From Hippasteria phrygiana (Eukaryota; Echinodermata; Asteroidea; Valvatida; Goniasteridae): a stretch of DNA of 64,000 bases. Every line of letters begins with the position of its first letter. Position 1 is the first letter of the stretch. The stretch spans positions 434,001-498,000 of the forward strand of contig JAZGUH010000534.1 of NCBI GenBank assembly GCA_037893225.1, read 5' to 3'. This document shows, piece after piece, positions 45,301 to 57,300 of this stretch. Below the pieces are notes generated by a model, which saw only the letters and a list, made by a program, of their open reading frames with translations, searched no databases and was not told the DNA's origin. A program made the translations under genes and the position numbers.

Positions 45301-48300
45301 TTAAAGGTGCGATATAGCTTTAGTATTGATTAAAAAATTGAATAGTTTCAATCTGAAAGCTTACTCTTTATAAAGATCTTTTCAAAGTGAACAAAGGAGC
45401 GGGATTCGAACCTGCGACCTCCAGGTTACCGTACCGGTGCTCTACCAACTGAGCTATCTCGCCCTATGTTGGCGGTCTCCCAAATTGTATCTTTGTTCGG
45501 GTGGGCACTAGTCAGAAGTCATAAACCCAGAATGCCGTATAGCCAGGGATCACACCCAATTTTTACGATACAACCTGGGAAGCGACATTGTGGGGATCAC
45601 TCAATGAGGATAGTACCAGCACCAATAATTCAAAGAAATATTTCCACTGCTGTCATCTGAAATTATTATCTGAAAATCGACCTCCAAAATGTGTCTTGGA
45701 TTTGCAAGTGGAAACTGTGAAAATCTTGAAGTTTTACATAATTATATCAACATGCAAAAATGGCTGCAATGCTATTCATTTACATTGCAGTGGTCTCGAA
45801 GATGATCAGGGCGCCTTTTTGACGTATAATTTTCTAAAGGGGATTGATATCTATGCAGGTTCTCTAATGCATATTCATATCGTACAAATTTGTACGACTG
45901 ACGGTTAAAGGGTTAAATTAATTGAAGCCTGGGACAACAGTGGTATTTCTAGACGAATCAGAAAGTGAATTCAACAGCCTTGGGCTCATTACATTGAACG
46001 AGTATTTGCTTTTCAGCAAAAAAAATAAAATACCTTGCTGAGTAAAAATTGGTTACATGTGATTTTCATGCTAAGCAAGAAACAGCTGAATACCAGTCAC
46101 AAGCAATTTACATATGGGTCATTCTGTAAATTTGGGGTCCAAAAGTGGGACATTTTTGGTGTCCTTGTAAGATTCTGCAATTCCGGACACAAACTTTAAT
46201 GCCTTCTATCTCAAAGAGTGATTGTGTAAAGCAAACTACATGTTAAACAAGTACAAAATAGTGTGAAGTCCAGTTTAATGATAGGGCCTACTTGATGGGA
46301 AATTACACAGGTCAGGTGTAACAGGGACACACAAAAAATCTCACACTTTTGGACCTCAAATTTATGGAATGACCCATGTACAGTTATGCCCCAAACTATT
46401 CATACCCATGCCAAATTCGGGGTATTGCGAATTATTCTATTTATCATTCTACTTTTATGCTAATGATGTGAAACCAAAAAATATGTAGATTTGTACATGC
46501 CAACTAAAAGTCATTAAGTAAAGCCTAAGTCCCGCCAATCCAGCTTTTATGTATGAGAGAAAAGCAAACTACAAGATAATTTATGGGGTATGAATAATTT
46601 GGGGCATAACTGTACATCTCATGAAAAGTTGGTTATCCCATTTTTACCAAGGAAGACTTTTCATGCTAAACAATATTGTGCTCAGCAGCTCTGTGAAATT
46701 GGCCCCCCCGGTGGCCTTTTATGGGAAGCTTGGTAAAATTTACCGGTGCAAATCTGCGGCTAGCTCTGCGTGCAGCTCGTCAGGACAGTCTTGGAGCGAC
46801 ATGCTCAGAACATCTTCAATCTCATCCACAGACATGAATTGAAGCTCGTCTGATTGGTGCCCACGGGACGCTAGAATGGAAAACAAACAAAAATGGAGTA
46901 ATGGAGTGATGTCATGCGTCAAGCATTTTTTCTCTCTTATGAACCAAATCCAAAAATTATTTTGATCAGGTTGGAATTCAGAAATAAACGTGTAAATCAA
47001 TTCTTTAAAACTTGTTGGTGGGTTATTTTGAAGGATTGATGTTAGTAGGGCTGTCCCAAATATTTAAATATTCGATCGTCAACAGAATATTTGAATACCT
47101 TTTTGCCGGTTCAAATATATATATGCACATACAGATATGAGTCTGACACTATTTTAATAGAAAAGTACAAATCACAAAAGTTACGGCGCTCAGCAGTGTC
47201 AAATGCAGCAGTTTTGTCGACGGTAACTTTTTGTGCATGGAGGTTTATTGTTCCCATCCGTAAAACACTTCACACTAGGCTTGGGCGATTCCACGCCGGA
47301 ATCGATAAGAATCGATTCCAAACTCGGAATCGGAATCGCGATTCCACTTTTTTTGGGTAATTGATTCTCTGATGTAGCTGATTCTAGTCCCCCTCGCGCC
47401 GATTCCAGTCCTCGCGCCGATTCCAGTCCTCGCGCCGATTCCAGTCCTCGCGCCGATTCCAGTCCTCGCGCCGATTCCAGTCCTCGCGCCGATTCCAGTC
47501 CTCGCGCCGATTCCAGTCCTCGCGCCGATTCCAGTCCTCGCGCCGATTCCAGTCCTCGCGCCGATTCCAGTCCTCGCGCCGATTCCAGTCCTCGCGCCGA
47601 TTCCAGTCCTCGCGCCGATTCCAGTCCTCGCGCCGATTCCAGTCCTCGCGCCGATTCCAGTCCTCGCGCCGATTCCAGTCCTCGCGCCGATTCCAGTCCT
47701 CGCGCCGATTCCAGTCCTCGCGCCGATTCCAGTCCTCGCGCCGATTCCAGTCCTCGCGCCGATTCCAGTCCTCGCGCCGATTCCAGTCCTCGCGCCGATT
47801 CCAGTCCTCGCGCCGATTCCAGTCCTCGCGCCGATTCCAGTCCTCGCGCCGATCCCAGTCCTCGCGCCGATCCCAGTCCTCGCGCCGATCCCAGTCCTCG
47901 CGCCGATCCCAGTCCTCGCGCCGATCCCAGTCCTCGCGCCGATCCCAGTCCTCGCGCCGATTCCAGTCCTCGCGCCGATTCCATGCAATTTCCTCAGGTA
48001 ATTTGTGTTTGACATTTCATTCAGTTATGCGAATCAGGTTTCGTATCATCTCAGGAATTGTAACGGAGATTGGCAATTGTATGCAGTTCCCGAAAATGTT
48101 AAACGTTTTCATAAAACTGTTTCGAAAAGAAATCCAGGATCAAATATCGGAAATATTAACTGCAAAGTTCCACATGTATACAGGTAAAAAAATCATTGCT
48201 ACATGTATAAAAGCACTTAATACATTTTAAAAAGTTGTAAATTAACAGACGAGTGTGAGCAGCGTGGGAAAATCTTGTTTCTCATCTTGAGGAATTGGTC

Positions 48301-51300
48301 TCACGTGATATTTTATATGTAGGGTTACAGCAAAGTCGTAAACAGGGCTACTGTATATGCATGCCCACATGTCGGCAAGGGGCGTGGTTTGATTATATTG
48401 GTTAAGTAACTGATATTATCTTGTAAAATATTTAGACAGGTGCATCGGTAAAAGATCGGGAAAATTACAGGAAAATATTCAAAATATTCCTGTAAATTTT
48501 GTCGCTATGAATTTCGCAATGTTCCAACTTTTAAGCTACCCCTGTACTTTAAAAGTTTAGAGCGGTAGCGCATGCGCGCGAGCGTCGAGTCGGTCGAGTC
48601 GACGCCAAAACTGTCCAGATTCATACGCGCATGCGTAGCAGCCCACCCTCTTTTTATGAATGGCATACGCAATGCAGCGGTAAATTCGTTTACCAGCGAT
48701 TCACAGCAGCGATTCATATGTGACTCATCGAAAATGAACGCGCATGGTGAATTTTATGTACATGTATTCCAAAACGATTATTAGGCTGCAAAATGTTGAT
48801 CTTACCATGGAGCTATAAAAAGGAGCTCCATGATCTTACACACACAAAATATATAAATGGAACTAAGAAAAAACGACATATTTAGCGACTATTTCGATGG
48901 AAATGCTGGGTTTTTAAGCGTACCCTCCTCACTGTCTTCAACTGTTTTTCTCAGTGTTGATAGCGCCGCAAAGTTAAGGTCTGATTTTGATTTTGCAAGT
49001 TTTCCGCGGGAGCAAAATTAAATGTCGAACATTATTTTAATTTTATGTTCCCTGCCCAAACGTGACTGCAATATGAATATTAAATGACAAAGTACCTTCT
49101 ATAAGAGCGATTAAACCCTATAATAAATTTATTGCCCTCTTATTGGCAGGGCTGTAGTCGAGTCCCTGCAAGTCCTTTTACAAGCCCAGACACAAGTCTT
49201 TTCATAAAGCCAGTCACAAGTAACTAGATGGACAATGACAAAGGAATGCCTTTTTCAAAGCTCATGATTGAAATTAAGACTGGAGGGTTTGTGATGGGTT
49301 TGTGATGGGTTTGTGATGGACTTGCAGGGACTTGTGATGGACTCGACTACAGCCCTGCTTATTGGTATTTTTCGTGCTTGTTTACTTTTTGTTTATTTTT
49401 TGAATCGATTCCGAGTGGAATCGCGATATTTAGATCGGAATCGATTCCAAAAATGTTGGATTCGCCCAAGCCTACTTCACACTTATAAAATAATTACTGC
49501 AAAAACACAGGCTGGAGTTTGGTTTCTTGTTATCAGAATGTTATACGTACCCGTAATGATCTTGATACAACAGGGGCATGCACCATAATATAGTAACGAA
49601 ATAATGAGTCCACTGTTGTGCTGTGTAGCGCCGGCACTTTTGTTATGCAAATTGGTTGCTAGGCACCGGCGGGCTAAGCAGGAAGTGGGTGACGATCACA
49701 TGCACGCGCACGTGCCAATTGCCACATGGTCTGCTCGGGAACAGTACTGAATAGAAGAGTAGCACGGAAAAGCATTGGAGAAACGACAGCTCGACAGTGG
49801 ACCAAAACCAAACCAGGGAATCGTGAGTTTATCTAATTGATTGCATTGTACTGGATGAAAGGGAGTAATAAATAGTTGGTAAATTACATTGGTGTCTTCT
49901 TGGTGATTCTGTCCAGTGACTGTGCTGTTATTTGAAGGGCCTAACAGCCCCCCCCCCAAAAAAAAATAATACACCTTTTCATCTTCAAATTAACCCTACC
50001 ATTGATACAAACCTCAGACCGCTCGGTTAACGTTACAATATCATAATAACAGGGGCAGTCCACAATATCGATTGTCGCAAGTAAAACACCAGTGCGGCTT
50101 TGCGTGCAGTTGCAGCTGACGTGCAAAAACACTTGATCGGCGAGAATCAAATATTCAATATTCAAACCCAGTTTTAAATAATCAATACTAAATTATTCCA
50201 TAATGAACAGCCCTAGACGTTAGTACTTCTTATACTCTCAAACATGATCATCTTTTACAGTCCGGTACAATTCCAAAACAGGAATCCAAATTCCTCTTCT
50301 GGTAACATATGTCCTGATCAGGAAATATTCACAATTCAGCAGAGTTGTTTCCAAATCAGGAAACCTACTTTTGGTTGCCTGATCAGGAAACATTGTCACA
50401 TGATCCAATGCTTCCAAATCAGGAAACCTACTTTTGGTTGCCTGGTCAGGAAACATTGTCACATGATCCAATGCTTCCAAATCAGGAAACCTACTTTAGG
50501 TTGCCTGATCAGGAAACATTGTCACATGATTCAATGTTTCCGAATCAGGACACCTACTTTGGATTACCTGATCAGGAAACATTGTCACATGATTCAGTGT
50601 TTCCGAATCAGGAAATAATTCTGCTTTATTTGTTTCTTGAACATGGAACAGTTTGTTCCCTGTTCTGGAATCACTTGTACGTATGTACAAGTACATAATC
50701 TGATTTATAATGAAATTACAGATCTGTTTAAATCATTTATGTACATGTACACACATGTGTACATCTTTGCAGATCACAAACATAATAATTGTCCTCTTCT
50801 AACTTTTTTGGACCCAAACTTGTAAAATGGGTCTGGTAAAGACTGAAGTTAAAAGTGTGTTACATTGTGTAATTTGCATCTGATAATAAAACATTATTTA
50901 TGCTAATTTTTAAAAAAAAACATGCCCAGTTGCTTCAACAGTGTCCACATGGAAGAGTATAAAATATGCAGGCCTACACTAAGCCTGTTCGATTTGACAA
51001 TATTTCCTGATATTTCGATATTTTTTTCATATTGAAAATCATATCGGCCCCCTAAAAAAACCCGGAATATCGGGGAATTCGATATACCGAAGAATACCGC
51101 GATATGTTCCTTTTGGCCACATTAAGTGTGGATTTGTCCAGTTTACCTTAATCAAAATTTCCAATTATTGGACGGTAGAATAGTATATTATGATGTATCA
51201 ATGTGGGGCATTGTGCAATGTCGTCTTCACAAAACAAAACATACGATCCTTTTTTGACAGCTCGCATGTGATCGTCCACGGTATTATTATCATCTGTTTA

Positions 51301-54300
51301 CTAATCAACAATACCGAAATAGAAACAAACGCTAGTCTTTCTGGAGTGCCATAAAGAAGCCAACTGAAGGTAAATGTCGTAATACTCCAAGTACTCAATG
51401 AGCAGAGGGAACCCCATTCCTGCCGGTCCTGGCCCCCGATCTTGCCGGTCCCGGTCCCGAACTTGCCAGCCCCGGCCCGATTTGCGATCTCGGTGGCCGG
51501 CCCTGATATTAATTTTTAGCGGATCTGAGCTCAATCCCGGAGGGTCTGATCCAGGTGGCCCTGATCTCACGATGCTGTGCACTCAGCTGAACCCGTACCG
51601 TGACCCCCCGGTGGTAACTTCCATCATGTATTTTTGTTTATTCCTCCGTTCTTCCGGTAAGGAAAAAGTGACGTCATCGCGATAATATCGAATATCGCGA
51701 TATTTTTTTGCCGATATTTCGGTATCAAAATAAATGGATATCGAACAGCCTTAGCCTACAAACTATCCCCCAATACCCTGTGTCCAAATTCCGAGGAATT
51801 TAAGTCCGTTTCACACGAGCGCTGGAAACACATACATATGTATATCTGCGATGATTGGCGCTGGGTGTCTGATGCCCAAGGATGCCTGCGATTTCATGGC
51901 ACACTTTGTAATGATACAACACAGTCCAGTAGCGAATGTCCCTCATTTTGATGTGTGGGTCCACGTGTATTGCTGGTACTGTGATATTCTTTGAATGGTG
52001 AAATTTATAGGGTACCAGTGATTTTCCCGCACAGTAAACAATTCTGTAAAATAATGGTTTTTCCTATTAAGAAACTCACCGTATTTTGGTTATATTGGAT
52101 TTTGGGAGTAAAATTATGGTACTGTGACTTAGAAAATATCACACGTCTGAGTTTTGAGGCAAAATTTACAAGATACATGTATTTGCTGTAAATATACAGC
52201 AACAGCAATGAAGTGTTATTTATTTTTGGTAGAATGATGTCTAAACAAAATAATAAAAAAAGAAACACTCGTAGACAGGAGAAAAGGAAATATTATTTTT
52301 GACCGATTTGTGCCATCATTTTCATTTCGCCTACTCGTGTGAGAATGTAGAAAGTGCGAAATGCACAACTTTTTTATTTACCTGCATTACATGGATTCTA
52401 AACCTATCAGACTTTTTGGCCCATTTGTGCATTTTGCGATTTTTTTTGCCTTTGGATGTTGTCACAAATCTGGCTCAAACATTTTAATAAGTGTAAGTTT
52501 AATGCGTGGGTCAGAGGTTACACTTGTATCGCTGGTACTATGATATCCTATGAATGATGAAATTTACAGGGTACCTGTGTAGGCTTGGGGGGTATTTCGA
52601 TATTACCGTATAGTGACGTTTTTTTTTAATACCGGACAATACCGACTGATGATCCATAAATACCGAAATACCGGCGAACTCGGTTTGGAATTTCAATACC
52701 GCGGTATTCCCCCTAATGTTCAGAATGTTTGCAAAAACCCTTTCAAAGATAAAGAAAAATAACCGCATTCACAGTTGACTCCATTCTCTAATCATCCAGT
52801 GTTATGTCTGCCTTGAAGTGGAAAGATAAGACCTAATTGTGGAGCTTGACTTGGTAACCCGATACTCCAGTGGCTGCCGTTCTACCAAAAAGGCCTCTGA
52901 AGTTTTGCTTACACCGGAACGTTTTTTTGGTGTGTCATTTTAAAACCGTCTGATTGGCCATCTAAAAAGACGTTCGGAACACATCTCATTCATGTTTTGG
53001 GGCTTGTGTGATGTGGGCGCAGCAAGCCGGCATGCGATGCATATGCAGCGAGCCGTACGTCATTTTAAAACCATCTGATTGCCCATCTAAAAGACATTCG
53101 GGTCACATCTCATTCATGGTTTGGGGCCACCTTGATTCTTGCCAGCGTCTGGTCTGATTGTAAGTTGACACTTCGTGATTGTCTCTACCAGCGAAGCCGT
53201 TACTCTGTAAACTGTGTTGTGAACTTTTAGTGCTGGCACGAGAACAAAATTAATTCTGAAATAATTCACTCCCTGGGGGATTGCCCACTGATGTATACAA
53301 ATCTGAACTTGCATTAGCTGCTCAAGTTGACGACACCGTCCACCATCTTTCCACTCCACGCGATGCGCGAACGTACGTAAAACTGGTACAAGCATGATGT
53401 ACATGTAAGCAGACGCAACCGCAGTAGTAGTAGTCTATGCCACGGAGGCCGTAGGACGTGTGGATATGTGGCAGCTGCTGGCGACAGTTGTTCGTACAGC
53501 GCACAGCGGCAGTGGGCTTGCGGACCACGGCGCCGGGTGCTGTTGGAGTCGCTGGTGACCGGGGGCTGGCACATGACGTGATTACGTGAATCACTGTTGC
53601 TGCAGGGTACCAACTGCAAAGCACATGTTCGCTGTGCATACGTACGTGAATGCTCGAGGCATGATATGCACGATTGGCAGGGTCGTTGACGATCGGTATT
53701 TTTTTAACAAATGATGTTACAAACAACAATAAGTACATGTACTACAAAAAAGTCAGCTTTTGTTTTAATCAATCACGTTGATATATTTTTGCAAACAAAT
53801 AGATTAATATTGTCACTAAAGCATAGGAGTTTTTGCAAGTTGCAAGGATAATACTGTTGCAGATGTGCGTGCTCTGTGGCGTTTTTTTTTGTTATGACGT
53901 AAGTAATACCCCAATTTAAATAATACCCGGTTTTAGTGAATACCGCGTTATTTTTAAAATGTAAACCGCGGACCCCTGGAATTCGATACCGCCCAAGCCT
54001 ATACCTGTGATTTTCCCGCACTGTAAACATTTTCCCCTTTTTAAAACAAACCAATGTACATGATTTCCGGAAATTTTAGAGGTCAAGACTTAAGACTGAA
54101 AACAAGACTTCAGGGGCTGATTTCACTAAAGTCTCCATTTGTGATCATCGCTAGTCATCCAGCAAACTCATCGCTAGCCGCAAATCCATCGCTGTTGCGA
54201 TAGCGTCGTTTTTTTCGTTTCACTAAATCCATCGCTGTTGCGATAACGATAATGTATTGTACGAGGCTGATTCACGTAGAATACCCGTGGGAATGTGGTT

Positions 54301-57300
54301 CAAGCATGCGCAGTTCGCCAAAACCGGATTCCCGCAACATGTGACCCATTGATCTCCATTATAATGGAGATCAATGATGGATGTAACCCGAAACCACACG
54401 CGAGCTTGCGATTCGCCCGCGCCTGTACGTCACTAGTATGCAACACGTATGCAAAACACTCATTCATAATGTTTCCCGCGAAAGAAACAAACTAAAAAGA
54501 AACTTAGTTTTGATTGCATTTTCGAGTTTTTATGTAAATGTTTTCCCAGCACTTCACAGCCCCTATTGTTCCGGTAATTTTCCCAATAGGCCTCTATGTC
54601 ATTACAAAGCTAATTTTTTGCTGAGCAAATGTTTTCAGGCTCTCAAATGTTTTCACCGGTAAAAATAAGTCATTGAGTAAATTAAAACAAGAAGCCACAT
54701 GTTGTTACGCTCAAACATGTCCTAGCGTGGCCAAGACCAGAGACGAAATTTTGAAACTCCTGCTGTCTGGGAAAGACATAAATAATTGGCCCCGGGACGT
54801 TTGGTGTATTGACAGTGCCACAAAACTAACCCGCTGACTGACACTCTGCAGAAACAGTGGCCATAAACCGACCCCCAAGAAGCGTGCTCCACAGATAAGA
54901 AATGATTAATAACCACGCTCTGGGTGAGTCGATTGTACAGCCACACGGCTGGCATACCAACCAGCGGAATTACATAGATACACAAAAACAGTTTCTGCAG
55001 ACCAGTCACCAATATAAAATTATTAAATAGGAGAGCACCACCAACAGGGTCGTTCATCCTCCAACTTCACCAATGTTTTATGGTGGTTGTTTTAGAAAAA
55101 ACAAGGAAGAATGAGGATCGGCTTTGTTGATGATGACTTTACAAACCCTTCCCTTCCCTCCCTTCCCCCCCCCCCCCCCCCCCCCCCAGATAAGTTCGGA
55201 CTCGCTGCGGCTACTTCTTAGAATGATCCATCAAAGAATAAACTTATTGTTCTTCTAACGTAGCCAGCACATACCGGGACTGTCATCTTGCAGAAATAGT
55301 GGCTAAAACTGACTCCCTCGAAGCGTATTTCACTTTTAAAAAAAGAAAGAAATTACGCTTTGGGTGGGTCAGTCACACACCCACACGGCTGGCATACCCA
55401 CCAACCTATTTATAAATATATACAAAAACAATTTCTGCAAGACCAGTCACTTACGTAAAAACCGATAATGAAACCTTGCTCAACAGAATCTTTCTTCCTC
55501 CAACCTTTCCCACAAATAAAAAAAGAATGGAAAGAGAGATTTTGTTGATGCCTTTAACAACCCCCACCCTCCCTACCCCCTAAACGAACTTTGACTCACT
55601 GCGGCTATTTCCTGAGATGATCAAAAAAATAAGATAAATTGATCATTCCTTGAATTTTGCCTGCACACACCGGTTCTTTCTTTCTTGCTATTTTCAAAAT
55701 TTAAAAAGCACTTCATCTTGTAAAGAACAAGAAGTTCAAAAAAATGAACAATCGGTTAACCAAGGCCCTGAAACAAAAAGTTCCATCACATGACTCAAAA
55801 TCGTAACACACAGTCTGCATGTATGATTACGCCCCCTCCCAATAACCACTGTGTCATTACAGAGCTAATTTTTTGCTGAGCAAATGTTTTCAGGCTCATG
55901 CCAACAAGGACTTGTACCCCCCTGGGAATGATCCGACAGGTACTTGCCTCAGAAATATCGTGATGTCCCGAGGTAGTCCCGAAAAAAACGCAGAGCTACA
56001 AACAGTCAAACACTTGGTTGTTGCGTCAATCGCTTAACTTCTCAAAAGTAAGTGGCCTAAGATAGGGCTCTAACATATCCAACCTGCCACAACGCCATTT
56101 CTTGTGAAGCGATAATACTTGTGCATTTTCTTGTCGCTGTATCAAATGGGTTAGTTTTATCTCGGAACACCCTCTCTCTAGAGCTCGCCATATTTACAAA
56201 ACGTCGTCCAACTTACAATGTATGTGAATAAAAATGGCGAAAATGTTTTTTTGAGATGAAAAATAGACTTTGCGGACACTAATAACGCATCGCAAAATAT
56301 CAATCGCTAACTTGATTATTTGCGATGAACAAATTCATCGCAAGTATTAGTGAAATCGTTCTTCAAAATTCATCGCTAAGTTGCGATGGGTTTTGAGTTT
56401 AGCGAGCGATTTCGGCATTTGCGATGATCGCAAAGCGTTAGTGAAATCGGCCCCTGATTTCCCTTATGAAGTCTTGTGCCCTGCTTTATACAAAAATGCA
56501 CTGGAAGTGAAATACTGATTGTGTGATGCGAACCAACCCTACCCTGAAAAAGGGAAAATTTTATTTTCTGGCAGACAATCATTTAAATTGTTAAGTATGA
56601 ACATGTACATGCTGGGCCAGTTGTTTCTGTTTATGCCTCATTCAAAAGTAAATGACTTTGTATTGCTAGAAAAATGGCAATTTAAAATGAATTTAATTTA
56701 GGGGATAAAACTTGAAATTAGCAAGGAAAATGGATCTTTAATAAGTGGATTTTCTTATCCCTAACGTCACCGAATACTACAAAATACTAGAGAAAACTGT
56801 AGTACTTATGCAGTACTTTTACTACACTGGCCTATGAGAATTGAGTAGTATTTTGCAGTACAGTGTACTGTTCCCCACGTGAATGCCCAGGACGTTGGGG
56901 TTATTTACCTGTATTTTTATACTAGTATCCTGGGAAAAATGAAACAGTAGAATCATTTTAATCAGTTCAAGAATTAAAGGAAGTCTTTTATTTAACTACT
57001 GAAGATGATACATGTAAACCACAAGCAGTACATGTAGTATTTGTAAACACTTAAAATTCAATTGCAACCCTAACCCCCCCCCCCCCCCCCCCCCCCTGTG
57101 TGGAAATTTATATTGATACATGTATGTGTGTACATGTACTGTACTACATTAGAGGACAAGCAGAGAAGGGAAACACAAAAGAATCTTTCTTGTCCTCCAG
57201 AGACGGTCTTTTGTTAAAATATTAAAGGTTGATCTAAGACAGATTTTGAACTTTTTTGTTTTAAAATCGGAATTTTTTGTCTGTAATTTAAATTAGATTG

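Larger units (their letters stand above)
47276..49473. mobile_element. Middle hAT-like element of the nest
   Basis: TAGGCTTGGGCGA(T/A)TCC ends are bracketed by perfect CTTCACAC duplications (47268-47275, 49474-49481). GATTCC/GGAATC words dominate both subterminal regions. It holds the 18-bp minisatellite and the inner element. Related to 52580-54001. Confidence 0.93.
47046..50215. mobile_element. Outer hAT-like element of a triple nest
   Basis: TAGGGCTGT ends are bracketed by GATGTTAG (47038-47045) and GACGTTAG (50216-50223), an 8-bp duplication with one change. The left and right parts align in reverse orientation with the complete 395-bp copy at 20344-20738, which proves that the middle was inserted later. 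Confidence 0.9.

Noticed and set aside
47390..47985. CRISPR-like array
   Set aside because: Units are contiguous without spacers and the DNA is eukaryotic.
47199..48015. Long minus-strand frames with repeating LESARG or GIGART
   Set aside because: They exist only because the 18-bp minisatellite lacks stops in several frames; no start context or flanking coding sequence.
53114..53738. Overlapping minus-strand frames inside the 52580 element, considered as a hAT transposase
   Set aside because: No hATC dimerisation motif, DDE context or BED finger; composition looks random.
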